Notes: generated by a model not told the origin, from the sequence alone. Positions 16,482 to 25,014 are shown, numbered from the stretch's first letter. The stretch: 64,000 bases of DNA from an uncultured Eubacteriales bacterium (GCA_934456435.1 CAKSHH010000010.1:24348-88347); one strand, 5' to 3'. A program made the numbers and translations.

Positions 16482-16497
16482 ATTTGATATATCAAAT
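16482..16497. promoter_or_regulatory. Candidate LysR-box palindrome
   Basis: ATTTGATATATCAAAT is a perfect 16-bp palindrome containing the T-N11-A pattern of LysR-type operators. It lies 15 bases upstream of the -35 of the divergent aminotransferase promoter, the usual activator position, and 22 bases before the LysR start codon. Confidence 0.6.
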
Positions 16498-16512
16498 ATA
16501 TAAATTATAGAT

Positions 16513-16541
16513 TTTACATATATATTCAGTTGCATTATAAT
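16513..16541 (+). promoter_or_regulatory. Promoter of the aspartate aminotransferase gene cluster
   Basis: TTTACA (16513-16518), 17-base spacer, TATAAT (16536-16541). Confidence 0.7.
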
Positions 16542-16597
16542 ATGGCTGTTCTTGAAAGTCAAGGACAATTATTTATAGATTGCTAAAGGTCGTGTTG

Positions 16598-17887
16598 ATG
16601 ATGGATTACAAAAAAGCCGACGCTTCCGAACTGGCTTTTGAAAAAGAAAAGAGCATCAAAAGGCTTAATGAATACACAAAAAGCGGAATGTCTCTTGACC
16701 TTTCAAGGGGAAAGCCGTCGGGCGAACAGCTTGAATTGTCGTTAAAAATGCTTGATGTGCTGGATCACCGCAGTATTCTTGACAGCGAGAACGGCATGGA
16801 CTGCCGCAACTACGGCGGACTGGACGGTATTCCCGAAGCGAAACGTCTCTTGGCTCACATTATGGGCACACATTCGGCAAACACGATCGTTGGCGGAAAC
16901 AGCAGTCTGACGCTTATGTTTCAGGTAATCAGCCACGGCATGACGGACGGAATATGCGGCGGAACCCCTTGGCAGGAGGTTAAGGGACGCAAGTTCCTTT
17001 GTCCCGTTCCCGGATACGATCGTCACTTTGCGATAACGGAGCACTTCGGATTTGAGCTTGTCCCTGTTAAGATGAATGAAGACGGCCCCGATATGGACGA
17101 GGTCGAAGAGCTTGTTAAAGATGAAAAGGTAAAGGGTATATGGTGCGTTCCGAAGTACCAGAATCCGACCGGCATCGTCTTCAGTGATGAGGTCGTTCGC
17201 CGCTTTGCAAATCTCAAACCTGCGGCGGATGATTTCCGTATATTCTGGGATAACGCTTATTGTGTTCACAGCTTTGACGGCGAGTGTGCCGAAATTCCCG
17301 ATATCATTGAGGAATGTCAGAAAGCGGGAAACGCCGATTTGGTTTATGAGTTTTGTTCAACGAGTAAGATCACATTTCCGGGTGCCGGAATTTCAGCGGT
17401 TGCATCAAGTCCTGCAAACCTTATTGATCTCAAATCTTTTCTGAAATATGCAACGATCGGTCCCGACAAGCTCAACCAGCTTCAGCACGCGAGATTTTTC
17501 AAAAGCAGTACGGGTCTGCGTTCCCACATGAAAAAGCACGCGGCAATTCTCAAGCCGAAATTCAACGCGGTTTTTGAAACCCTTGACAAGGAATTTGGAG
17601 ACACAGGGATCGCCGATTGGACGAAGCCGACGGGCGGATATTTCCTGTCTTTTAACACCTTGCCCGGCTGTGCGTCGAAAGTCGTTAAGATGTGCGCCGA
17701 CTGCGGAGTTAAATTCACACCGGCAGGCTCAACATATCCCCACGGCATCGACCCGGAGGACAAAAACATAAGGCTTGCGCCGTCCTTTGCAACGGTTGAG
17801 GAAATAACTAAGGCTATCACGATTTTAAGTCTCTGCACAAAGATTGTTTCGATTGATAAAATTATGAAAGAACGTGACCAAGCGTGA
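16598..17887 (+). CDS. Aspartate aminotransferase (AspT type), PLP-dependent
   Basis: 429 residues from ATG 16598, with AAAGG eight bases upstream; ATG 16601 and upstream TTG codons are alternatives. Fold-type I aminotransferase of the family I associate with C. glutamicum AspT (LDLSRGKPSGEQLELSL, MDCRNYGGLDGIPEAKRL, VPKYQNPTGIVFSD). The PLP lysine is in CSTSKITFPGAG (about 255-266); RLAPSF near the C terminus carries the substrate-carboxylate arginine. Interconverts aspartate/2-oxoglutarate and oxaloacetate/glutamate. It leads a same-strand cluster with yoaK-like, argG and purA; the last two consume aspartate. The next gene overlaps by 4 bases. Confidence 0.85.
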   Translation: MMDYKKADASELAFEKEKSIKRLNEYTKSGMSLDLSRGKPSGEQLELSLKMLDVLDHRSILDSENGMDCRNYGGLDGIPEAKRLLAHIMGTHSANTIVGGNSSLTLMFQVISHGMTDGICGGTPWQEVKGRKFLCPVPGYDRHFAITEHFGFELVPVKMNEDGPDMDEVEELVKDEKVKGIWCVPKYQNPTGIVFSDEVVRRFANLKPAADDFRIFWDNAYCVHSFDGECAEIPDIIEECQKAGNADLVYEFCSTSKITFPGAGISAVASSPANLIDLKSFLKYATIGPDKLNQLQHARFFKSSTGLRSHMKKHAAILKPKFNAVFETLDKEFGDTGIADWTKPTGGYFLSFNTLPGCASKVVKMCADCGVKFTPAGSTYPHGIDPEDKNIRLAPSFATVEEITKAITILSLCTKIVSIDKIMKERDQA

Positions 17888-18558
17888 GCAGCATTAAGCA
17901 TTTTCACGGTCAAATGTCCGATCATTTCCGCACGGCAATTTTTATCATACTTTCCGGCGGATTTCAGGACGCTTATACATATATATCCCGCGGAGGAGTT
18001 TTTGCGAATGCTCAGACGGGCAATATCGTCCTTATGAGCTCGGCGATATTTGACGGAGATGCAAGCAGAGTTTTCAAGTATCTGATTCCTGTCGTATCAT
18101 TTCTGTTGGGCATAGCCACCGCCGAAATCATACACATGCATTTCAAGCATTTTGAAAAAATACATTGGAGACAGATAATACTTTTTTCGGAGATTATTCT
18201 GCTGTTCATAGTAGGATTTCTTTCGCACCGTGTGGATTACCTTGCCAATGCGCTCGTTTCTTATGTGTGCGCCCTGCAGGTACAAACGTTTCATAAGGTC
18301 AGGGGACACGCTTATGCGAGCACTATGTGTATAGGCAATATGCGGAGCGGCACCGAGGCATTGTGCGTTTATTATCACACACGGGATAAGGAAGTGCTGA
18401 AAAAAGCATTGACATATTTTTCCGTTATTTTGGTTTTTGCGCTCGGCGCAGGAATCGGAAGTTTTATAACAAAGATTGCAGGAGACAAATCAATCTGGAT
18501 TTGCTGCGTCCTGTTATCAATAAGCTTCGGTATGATGTTCGTACCGGAAAAAGAATAA
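17884..18558 (+). CDS. YoaK-family (DUF1275) membrane protein
   Basis: 224 residues beginning with GTG in a GTGA overlap with the aminotransferase stop, indicating translational coupling. Six or so hydrophobic helices (about 15-40, 58-80, 92-110, 117-137, 177-197, 204-220). SGGFQDAYTYISRGGVFANA and QTGNIV near the N terminus are the hallmark of the YoaK/DUF1275 family, whose function is undefined, possibly small-molecule transport. Its tight coupling to an aspartate aminotransferase and spacing of 15 bases to argG hint at an amino-acid-related role; that is inference. Confidence 0.85.
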   Translation: MSSIKHFHGQMSDHFRTAIFIILSGGFQDAYTYISRGGVFANAQTGNIVLMSSAIFDGDASRVFKYLIPVVSFLLGIATAEIIHMHFKHFEKIHWRQIILFSEIILLFIVGFLSHRVDYLANALVSYVCALQVQTFHKVRGHAYASTMCIGNMRSGTEALCVYYHTRDKEVLKKALTYFSVILVFALGAGIGSFITKIAGDKSIWICCVLLSISFGMMFVPEKE

Positions 18559-18573
18559 AAGGAGTTTTTGAAA

Positions 18574-19797
18574 ATGGGCAAGATTAAAAAAGTTGTACTG
18601 GCATATTCCGGAGGTCTTGACACCTCGATAATCATTCCGTGGCTTAAAGAGAACTATGATAATTGCGAGGTCATTGCAGTTTGTGCGAATGTCGGTCAGA
18701 CTGGCGAGCTTGACGGACTTGAAAAGCGTGCAAAGGCAAGCGGCGCTTCCAAGCTTTACATTGAGGATTTGACCGACGAGTTCGTTGATGATTATGTAAT
18801 TCCGACTATGCAGGCAGGCGCAGACTATGAGGGCTACCTTCTCGGAACGAGCTTCGCAAGACCCGTAATTGCAAAGAGGCTTGTTGAAATTGCAAAGGCC
18901 GAGGGCGCCGACGCGATTTGTCACGGAAGCACCGGAAAGGGTAACGATCAGGTGCGGTTTGAGCTTGCCGTTATGCACTTCGCTCCGAAAATGAAGATCA
19001 TCACTCCGTGGCGTGAATGGGATATTCAGAGCCGTGATGAGGAGATAGACTATGCCAAGGCGCATAATATTCCGCTTAAAATAAGCCGCGAGACCAACTA
19101 TTCAAAGGACAAGAACCTTTGGCATTTGAGCCATGAGGGACTTGACCTTGAGGATCCGTCAAACGAACCACAATATGAGAAATACGGCTTCCTTGAGCTC
19201 GGCGTTTTCCCGACTCAGGCTCCCAACAAGTCCGAGTATGTTGAAATTGAGTTTGAAAAGGGCGTTCCTGTAAAGCTGAACGGCAAGGCGGAAAAGGCGT
19301 CCGAGATTATTAAGGATTTGAATCAGATCGGCGGCAAGAACGGAATCGGACTCTATGATGTTGTTGAAAACCGTCTTGTCGGCATGAAGTCAAGGGGTGT
19401 ATACGAGACTCCCGGCGGAACGATTCTTTACCGTGCACATGAGGTTCTCGAAACCCTTGTTCTCGACAGAGACACTCTTCACAAGAAGAAAGAGCTTTCG
19501 GTTACATTCGGCGAGCTTGTCTATGACGGAAAATGGTTTACCCCGCTTCGTCATGCGCTTTCCGCTTTTGTTGAGGACACTCAGCAGAACGTTACGGGTA
19601 AGGTTCGTCTCAGACTCTACAAGGGCAATATCATTAACGCCGGTGTTTGGTCGCCGTATTCGCTCTACCGCGAAGATATAGCAACATTTGATGCAGGCGG
19701 AGAATACCGCCAGTCCGACGCAACGGGATTCATCAGCCTTTATGGCTTGCCGACAAGAGTTCAGGCTACCGTTGACGAAGAGAATAAAAACAAATAA
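18574..19797 (+). CDS. argG: Argininosuccinate synthase
   Basis: 407 residues from ATG 18574 (AAAGGAG nine bases upstream; a TTG at 18568 is too close). ATP-binding N-type pyrophosphatase motif AYSGGLDTS (about 9-17), then STGKGNDQVRFE (about 115-126) and EWDIQSRDEEIDYA. Full family length. Ligates citrulline and aspartate with ATP to argininosuccinate in arginine biosynthesis. argH is not adjacent; instead the next gene is purA, which adds aspartate to IMP by a related logic. Probably co-transcribed with the aminotransferase upstream and purA downstream. Confidence 0.97.
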   Translation: MGKIKKVVLAYSGGLDTSIIIPWLKENYDNCEVIAVCANVGQTGELDGLEKRAKASGASKLYIEDLTDEFVDDYVIPTMQAGADYEGYLLGTSFARPVIAKRLVEIAKAEGADAICHGSTGKGNDQVRFELAVMHFAPKMKIITPWREWDIQSRDEEIDYAKAHNIPLKISRETNYSKDKNLWHLSHEGLDLEDPSNEPQYEKYGFLELGVFPTQAPNKSEYVEIEFEKGVPVKLNGKAEKASEIIKDLNQIGGKNGIGLYDVVENRLVGMKSRGVYETPGGTILYRAHEVLETLVLDRDTLHKKKELSVTFGELVYDGKWFTPLRHALSAFVEDTQQNVTGKVRLRLYKGNIINAGVWSPYSLYREDIATFDAGGEYRQSDATGFISLYGLPTRVQATVDEENKNK

Positions 19798-19815
19798 TCA
19801 AAGGAGAAGATTGTT

Positions 19816-21087
19816 ATGCTGTCAGCAGTTGTAGGAATTAACTGGGGCGATGAGGGCAAGGGTCGAATCGTTGACTTTCTCGCGCCGAAATACGATATAG
19901 TTTCAAGATATCAGGGCGGAAACAATGCAGGTCATACCGTTGTAAATGACAAGGGTAAATTCATTCTCAATCTTCTGCCGTCGGGAATCCTCCGGGACGG
20001 TACGGTCAATGTTCTCGGAACGGGAATGGTAATTGATATTGAGCACCTTGTCAATGAGATAGGCAAGCTGCGCGAGGGCGGAATCAAGATTTCTCCCGAA
20101 AATCTGAAAATCAGCGACCGCGCAACAATCTGTATGCCCTATCACAGCCTGCAGGACTGCCTTGAAGAGGACAGACTTTCGGACAAAAAATTCGGCTCGA
20201 CAAGGCGAGGCATAGGTCCCGTTTATTCGGACAAATATATGAAAAAGACGATTCGAATGGGTGATCTCTTTGACCTTGACGGTATCAAGGAGCATCTTTG
20301 CGACATTGTCGAGTGGAAGAATCTTGTAATCGTCGGCGGATATCATCACGACCCGATTGATGCGGAGGAGATGTTTAATTGGCTTAAGACCTACGGTGAG
20401 TCGCTGCTTCCGTATATCTGTGATACATCGGAATACCTCACAAAAGCGGCGGACGAGGGCAAAAATATTCTTTTTGAGGCTCAGCTCGGTGCGATGAGGG
20501 ATATTGATTTCGGTATCTATCCGTACACTTCGTCGTCAAACAGCATTGCCGCGTTTTCAACCATCGGCGCAGGTATTCCGCAGCACGGCCTTGATGAATG
20601 TATCGGTATTATGAAAGCTTATTCAACCTGTGTCGGCGAGGGACCGTTCACCTGTGAGCTCTTCGGCGAGGAAGCGGAGGAGCTTCGCAAGGCAGGCAAT
20701 GAATACGGAGCCGCAACGGGCAGACCGAGAAGAGTCGGCGGTTTTGATGTCGTCGCTTCAAAATACGGTGTAAGAGTGCAGAATGCTACATACATTGCGC
20801 TGACTAAGCTTGACGTGCTTTCGTATATGGACAAAATTCCCGTCTGCGTTGCATACGAATACGACGGTAAGATAATCAAAAGTTTTCCGTCGGGCAAGGT
20901 GCTGAACAATGCAGTTCCGGTATATGAATATCTTGATGGCTGGAAAGAAGATATTTCAAAGTGCCGTTCGTATTCCGAGCTTCCGGAGAATGCGCGCAAG
21001 TACGTTGAATATATCGAGAAAAATGTCGGATGTAACATAAAATACATCTCCGTCGGCGCAGAAAGAAACGCCTTGATTGAAAAATAA
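19816..21087 (+). CDS. purA: Adenylosuccinate synthetase
   Basis: 423 residues, normal length. NWGDEGKGRIVDFL (residues about 8-21) is the P-loop; the usual lysine after GKG is arginine here. GGNNAGHTVV (about 35-44) binds IMP, STRRGIGP (about 134-141) and GRPRRVGGFD (about 302-311) are conserved active-site segments. Forms adenylosuccinate from IMP, aspartate and GTP, the first committed step to AMP. RBS AAAGGAG; 18 bases after argG. A hairpin follows. Confidence 0.97.
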   Translation: MLSAVVGINWGDEGKGRIVDFLAPKYDIVSRYQGGNNAGHTVVNDKGKFILNLLPSGILRDGTVNVLGTGMVIDIEHLVNEIGKLREGGIKISPENLKISDRATICMPYHSLQDCLEEDRLSDKKFGSTRRGIGPVYSDKYMKKTIRMGDLFDLDGIKEHLCDIVEWKNLVIVGGYHHDPIDAEEMFNWLKTYGESLLPYICDTSEYLTKAADEGKNILFEAQLGAMRDIDFGIYPYTSSSNSIAAFSTIGAGIPQHGLDECIGIMKAYSTCVGEGPFTCELFGEEAEELRKAGNEYGAATGRPRRVGGFDVVASKYGVRVQNATYIALTKLDVLSYMDKIPVCVAYEYDGKIIKSFPSGKVLNNAVPVYEYLDGWKEDISKCRSYSELPENARKYVEYIEKNVGCNIKYISVGAERNALIEK

Positions 21088-21109
21088 CCTTCATATATTA
21101 TCTGAAACG

Positions 21110-21145
21110 GCAAGAGACACTCTACATTTGTAAAGTGTCTCTTGC
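21110..21145 (+). terminator. Hairpin after purA, probable terminator
   Basis: Perfect 12-base stem GCAAGAGACACT (21110-21121) with AGTGTCTCTTGC (21134-21145). The U-tract is weak (TGTAATCAATT), so termination may be partial. Confidence 0.6.
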
Positions 21146-21191
21146 TGTAATCAATTAAAAAATTCTGTTATTAAAGAGCCCGTGCGGCAAG

Positions 21192-21220
21192 TTGACAAAA
21201 ACGGGCGAAAAGCTTATAAT
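21192..21220 (+). promoter_or_regulatory. Promoter of the CsoR-type regulator gene
   Basis: TTGACA (21192-21197), 17-base spacer, TATAAT (21215-21220): full consensus. Confidence 0.85.
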
Positions 21221-21224
21221 ACAA

Positions 21225-21240
21225 ATACCCCGTAAGGTAT
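21225..21240. promoter_or_regulatory. Candidate CsoR/RcnR-type operator
   Basis: ATACCCCGTAAGGTAT, immediately downstream of the -10 element, matches the form of Firmicute CsoR/CstR boxes (TACCC-type half sites as an inverted repeat). Its position over the start of transcription suits repression of the gene that follows. Confidence 0.65.
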
Positions 21241-21263
21241 GGAGGTATAGTATAAAACAATGT

Positions 21264-21527
21264 ATGGATTCGGAAAACCTGCATCGCAGGCTGAAGAAAA
21301 TTATCGGTCAGGTGCAGGCGATTGACAGGATGATTGACGAGGACGTTCCGTGTGAGGATGTATTGGCTCAGATCAACGCGGCAAAGTCAGCTTTGCACGG
21401 CTGCGGAAAGGTTGTCCTTGAGGGACATATAAAGCATTGCGTGCGTGACGGAATTGAGCACGGCGACGCCGACAAAACGATTGAAAGCTTCACGAAAGCG
21501 GTTGAAAGATTCTCCAATATGGGTTGA
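21264..21527 (+). CDS. CsoR/FrmR-family metal- or thiol-sensing repressor
   Basis: 87 residues from ATG 21264, the usual size. The N terminus LHRRLKKIIGQVQAIDRMID is diagnostic of the all-helical CsoR/RcnR family. The CsoR ligand pattern is visible: Cys in DVPCEDV (about 37), His and Cys in GHIKHCV (about 62 and 66), which suggests Cu(I) rather than Ni/Co or formaldehyde sensing. GGAGG is 18 bases from this ATG, unusually far, so an earlier non-ATG start is possible. Autorepression through the upstream box is likely. No copper ATPase or chaperone gene is adjacent; the next gene encodes a NUDIX enzyme. Confidence 0.85.
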   Translation: MDSENLHRRLKKIIGQVQAIDRMIDEDVPCEDVLAQINAAKSALHGCGKVVLEGHIKHCVRDGIEHGDADKTIESFTKAVERFSNMG

Positions 21528-21545
21528 GTCATTCGGAGGTGGAAT

Positions 21546-22169
21546 ATGGCTCAGAATGATATGTTGCTTGGTTGGGCGGTTGAGCTTCAAAGCCTTGCAC
21601 AGGCAGGGTTTGCTTACTGCAAGGATGCTTATGACAAAGAAAGATATGAGCGAATCCGCGAAATTGCAGCCGAGATGGCGGCGCACAGAACGGATTTGCC
21701 TGTTGAAAAGGTGAAAAACATTTTCTGCAACGAGACGGGATATCAAACGCCGAAGGTTGACACCAGAGCGGCGGTTTTCATTGACGGAAAGATTCTGCTT
21801 GTTCATGAAAATAACGGAACGTGGTCTTTGCCCGGCGGCTGGTGCGACGTGGATCAGTCCGTTGCGTCAAACACGGAAAAGGAAGTTCGGGAGGAAACGG
21901 GATTTACCGTCAGTTCCGAAAGGCTTATTGCCGTCCAGGATTGGCGCAGACACAATGTTGTTAATTATGCTTACGGCGTTGTGAAAATTTTTGTCCTGTG
22001 CAAATATGAAAGCGGAAGCTTTGAAAACAATATTGAAACCACGGAGATAGGCCTTTTCGCAAGAGAGGATATACCCGAAAATGTTGCCGTGGAAAAAACC
22101 ACAAAAGAACAGATTTTGATGTGCTTTGACGCTTACAGCGATAAAAATTACAAAGTAAAATTCGATTAA
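21546..22169 (+). CDS. NUDIX hydrolase with N-terminal accessory domain
   Basis: 207 residues. Helical N-terminal domain (about 1-65; ELQSLAQAGFAYCKDAYDKE) of the kind found in ADP-ribose/CDP-choline pyrophosphatase-like NUDIX proteins, then a NUDIX domain. The NUDIX box runs from GGWCDVDQSV through EVREETGF (about 97-119), with all catalytic glutamates in REETGF present. Hydrolyses a nucleoside diphosphate linked to another moiety; B. cereus CDP-choline pyrophosphatase has the same architecture, but substrate cannot be assigned. RBS GGAGG. It follows the CsoR gene by 18 bases and may share its promoter. Confidence 0.88.
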   Translation: MAQNDMLLGWAVELQSLAQAGFAYCKDAYDKERYERIREIAAEMAAHRTDLPVEKVKNIFCNETGYQTPKVDTRAAVFIDGKILLVHENNGTWSLPGGWCDVDQSVASNTEKEVREETGFTVSSERLIAVQDWRRHNVVNYAYGVVKIFVLCKYESGSFENNIETTEIGLFAREDIPENVAVEKTTKEQILMCFDAYSDKNYKVKFD

Positions 22170-22170
22170 A

Positions 22171-22206
22171 AAAAGTCGTCCGATTGAATGATCGGGCGGC
22201 TTTTTT
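22171..22206. terminator. Bidirectional terminator between NUDIX and methyltransferase genes
   Basis: AAAAGTCGTCCGAT (22171-22184) pairs with ATCGGGCGGCTTTT (22191-22204) through G-U pairs, with A- and T-tracts on either side; the flanking genes converge. Confidence 0.85.
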
Positions 22207-22213
22207 ATGTGGA

Positions 22214-22999
22214 TTATTTCAGCTTTAATTCGGACAGGGCGGCATAGTGAAGAACATCAAACTCCTCAGGCGCTGTTTCGGCGAGAAGCTTTTTGTGCTC
22301 GGCTTCCCATTCGTTCAACTCATTGGGGGTAAGCGATGCTCCGACTCCTCGGCATGCTTTCATTCTTCCGTTCCAGCTCTCACGCGTGAAGTGAACGAAG
22401 AGGGGATACTCCTCATGGTGAATAAGGTCAAAAAACTCACCGTAACATTGCGGAATATCTATGGGGTGAATTGTCTCGCCGGCACCGCTCCATTGCGGAC
22501 TGTACTTGAGCACAAGCTTTTCGCTTGCTTCGGCAATTTTGTCCTCAAACGGAAGCCATGCCATATACAGCACAAGTAATTTTCCTCCCGGCTTCAGAAA
22601 ATGCAGAAACTTTGGAATAAGAGCTTCGTGGTCAAAGTACCAAAAGCATTGACAGGCGGTTACAACGTCGAAGCTGTTGTCTGGAAAGTCAAGGCTTTCC
22701 GCCGGCGAAACGCAGTATTCAATATCCTTCCCGACAGAAAGAAGCCGCGCTTGCTCAATTTGGTTTTCCGAAATGTCGGTTCCGACCCATTTAGCACCGT
22801 AGCGGTACATATTGCGCGGCAGAACTCCCGTACCTGTACCGAGATCAAGCACGGTTTGAGCCTTGACGCAAAGCCCTCGGCTGACGATTCTGTAGTAAAA
22901 CTTCTGTGGGTAGACGTCTCTGTAAAGTGCATAGTCCGCGGAGGTTTTGTCCCAGTCGAAGCTTTTGCCTGCGTCTATGTTTTTGTTGCTGATTTCCAT
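22214..22999 (-). CDS. Class I SAM-dependent methyltransferase
   Basis: 261 residues from ATG 22999, which has AAGGTGG upstream. Motif I VLDLGTGTGVLP (about 47-58), motif II around WVGTDIS, and the post-motif SFDVVTACQCFWYFD (about 106-120). Methyltransf_11/25-type small-molecule methyltransferase; the last 100 residues (QWSGAGETIHPIDIPQCYGE, FTRESWNGRMKACRGVGA) resemble the cap of UbiE/YdaC-like enzymes. Substrate unknown. Monocistronic, transcribed towards the NUDIX gene. Confidence 0.85.
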   Translation of the reverse strand: MEISNKNIDAGKSFDWDKTSADYALYRDVYPQKFYYRIVSRGLCVKAQTVLDLGTGTGVLPRNMYRYGAKWVGTDISENQIEQARLLSVGKDIEYCVSPAESLDFPDNSFDVVTACQCFWYFDHEALIPKFLHFLKPGGKLLVLYMAWLPFEDKIAEASEKLVLKYSPQWSGAGETIHPIDIPQCYGEFFDLIHHEEYPLFVHFTRESWNGRMKACRGVGASLTPNELNEWEAEHKKLLAETAPEEFDVLHYAALSELKLK

Positions 23000-23101
23000 T
23001 GAGCTCACCACCTTTTCCTGATTATAGCACAAAAGAATAAGATTTTACAGTATTTATTTACGAGAAGCAGGAAGCAAATCGCTTTTGAGTCGTGAGGAGA
23101 C

Positions 23102-23129
23102 TTGCACCCAAAAAAATATATGATATAAT
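23102..23129 (+). promoter_or_regulatory. Promoter of the HD-domain hydrolase gene
   Basis: TTGCAC (23102-23107), 16-base spacer, TATAAT (23124-23129). Confidence 0.6.
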
Positions 23130-23150
23130 AAACGCATTGGGGGTGGTTTT

Positions 23151-23723
23151 ATGAATCCTGAAAAGCTTATAAAAGCCCTTGCCGTCGCCGAACGGCTCAA
23201 GGACGCGGAGAGACATTGTTTCACGTCGGGCGGACGCAGGGAGAGCGTTGCCGAGCACTCGTGGAGGACGGCTCTCATGGCTTATTTTGTCAGCGATGAA
23301 TTTCCGGACGCCGACCTTGAAAAACTGATGAAAATGTGTTTGATACACGACCTCGGCGAAGCGTTTACAGGCGATATACCGACCTTTGAGAAAACCGAAA
23401 AGGATGAAAAAAAGGAATCGGAGCTTCTTAGGAAATGGGTTAAATCTCTGCCGTCACCGTTTGCCGATGAAATGGCTTCTCTTTATGACGAGATGGCTGA
23501 GCGCAAAACGCTTGAAGCCAAGATTTTTAAGGCGCTGGATAATTTGGAGGCGCTGATTCAGCATAACGAGTCCGATATAGCTACATGGCTGCCGCTTGAG
23601 TATGAGCTTCAGATGAACTACGGCAACGACAAGGTGACCTTTTCGGAATATATGGTACGTTTGCGCGATCAGGTTCGCGGCGACAGCAAGAAAAAGATAG
23701 AGGACGCAAAAAAGAGGAACTGA
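23151..23723 (+). CDS. HD-domain hydrolase (YfbR/HDDC2-like 5'-deoxynucleotidase)
   Basis: 190 residues. The metal-binding pattern H...HD...D is visible: SVAEHSWRTALM (about 26-37) and CLIHDLGEAFTGDIP (about 64-78), with EAKIFKALDNLEALIQ supplying the last Asp (about 127). HDDC2/YfbR proteins dephosphorylate 5'-dNMPs, and that role is likely but not proven. RBS GGGGGTGG before the ATG. Single gene; its stop is 19 bases from the convergent rarA stop with no clear terminator between. Confidence 0.85.
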   Translation: MNPEKLIKALAVAERLKDAERHCFTSGGRRESVAEHSWRTALMAYFVSDEFPDADLEKLMKMCLIHDLGEAFTGDIPTFEKTEKDEKKESELLRKWVKSLPSPFADEMASLYDEMAERKTLEAKIFKALDNLEALIQHNESDIATWLPLEYELQMNYGNDKVTFSEYMVRLRDQVRGDSKKKIEDAKKRN

Positions 23724-23742
23724 TGGCGAATCAGTCCCTTGC

Positions 23743-25014
23743 TTATTTCTTCTTTTTTATTTTGTCCCAGTACGCTTTTGCTGCCTGCTCGTTTTTATTT
23801 TCGCCGTATTCATAATACCGCGCATTTTTTATCGCGTCGGGCAGATATTGCTGATAAATCCAATGGTTTTCATATATATGGGGATAGAGATAAAACTGCC
23901 CCTTGTTCGGATTGTCCTCTCCGTCAAAATGCTTGTTTTGAAGCTGACGCGGAATAGGACCGCTTTTGCCCCTTTGAATATCGCTCATTGCAGCGTCAAT
24001 TCCCATATATGCTGAATTGGACTTCGGGGAGTTGCAGACGAGAACCACCGCGTCGGCAAGCGGAATCCGCGCTTCGGGCAGACCGAGCATCATTGCGGCG
24101 TCAACCGCCGATTTGACAATCGGAATTATCATCGGGTAGGCGAGACCGACATCTTCACAGGCGCAGACCATAAGCCTGCGGCACGCCGACGGAAGATCGC
24201 CGGCATTGAGAAGTCTCGCAAGGTAATGCAGAGCCGCGTTTGGGTCTGAGCCGCGCATGGATTTTTGATAGGCGGAGACAATGTCGTAGTGCTCGTCGCC
24301 GTCACGGTCATATTTCATTGAGCTTCGCTGAGTCAGCGAACGTGCGGTTTCGGCTGTGATTTTGATGATTCCGTCGGAACCGGGCTTCGTGGAAAGAGCG
24401 CATAGCTCAACAGAATTTATCGCTTTGCGGACGTCGCCGCCGCACGCAAAGGAAATGTGCCTGATTGCATCGTCATCGACGCTGAATTTCATTCCGCGTT
24501 TTTGCTCAAGAAAATCAAATGCGCGCCGAACTGCCGGAACAATATCGTCGGCATCGACTGCCTTAAATTCAAACACCGTCGAACGGCTGAGAATTGCATT
24601 GTAGACGTAAAAATATGGGTTCTCCGTCGTCGAAGCGATAAGGGTGATTGAGCCAACCTCAATGTATTCGAGCAGGGTCTGCTGTTGCTTCTTGTTGAAA
24701 TACTGAATTTCGTCAAGGTAAAGAAGTATTCCGTTCGGCGCTTCAAATGTGTCAAGCTGGGCTACGATTGCTTTGATATCCGCTGTGCCTGCCGTCGTAC
24801 CGTTGAGCTTGCAAAGCTTCCTGTCCGTCGCTTTTGCAATGATCGAGGCAACTGTTGTTTTGCCGACTCCGGACGGCCCGTAGAATATCATATTCGGAAG
24901 CTCGCCCGACTCAATTATATTTCTCAGCGGCTTGTTTTCGCCGATAAGATGACGCTGACCGACAACATCGTCAAGCGTCTGCGGTCTGAGCTGTTGCGCT
25001 AAGGGTATTGACAT
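23743..25014 (-). CDS. rarA: Replication-associated recombination ATPase RarA (MgsA)
   Basis: 423 residues from ATG 25014, preceded by AGGAGG; an earlier in-frame start would overrun the RBS. N-terminal LAQQLRPQTLDDVVGQRHL is typical of RarA/WRNIP1. AAA+ core: Walker A GPSGVGKTT (about 46-54), Walker B YLDEIQYF (about 98-105), sensor 1 IASTTENP. C-terminal MgsA oligomerisation region (GSDPNAALHYLARLLNAG, EDVGLAYP, PNKGQFYLYPHIYENHW). Acts at stalled replication forks and in recombination. It lies 85 bases downstream of an RNA methyltransferase gene on the same strand. Confidence 0.95.
   Translation of the reverse strand: MSIPLAQQLRPQTLDDVVGQRHLIGENKPLRNIIESGELPNMIFYGPSGVGKTTVASIIAKATDRKLCKLNGTTAGTADIKAIVAQLDTFEAPNGILLYLDEIQYFNKKQQQTLLEYIEVGSITLIASTTENPYFYVYNAILSRSTVFEFKAVDADDIVPAVRRAFDFLEQKRGMKFSVDDDAIRHISFACGGDVRKAINSVELCALSTKPGSDGIIKITAETARSLTQRSSMKYDRDGDEHYDIVSAYQKSMRGSDPNAALHYLARLLNAGDLPSACRRLMVCACEDVGLAYPMIIPIVKSAVDAAMMLGLPEARIPLADAVVLVCNSPKSNSAYMGIDAAMSDIQRGKSGPIPRQLQNKHFDGEDNPNKGQFYLYPHIYENHWIYQQYLPDAIKNARYYEYGENKNEQAAKAYWDKIKKKK

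Noticed and set aside
21110..21145. Purine riboswitch or T-box near purA/argG
   Set aside because: The hairpin is downstream of purA and simple; no T-box, purine aptamer or arginine-related leader motif is found upstream of the aminotransferase, argG or purA.
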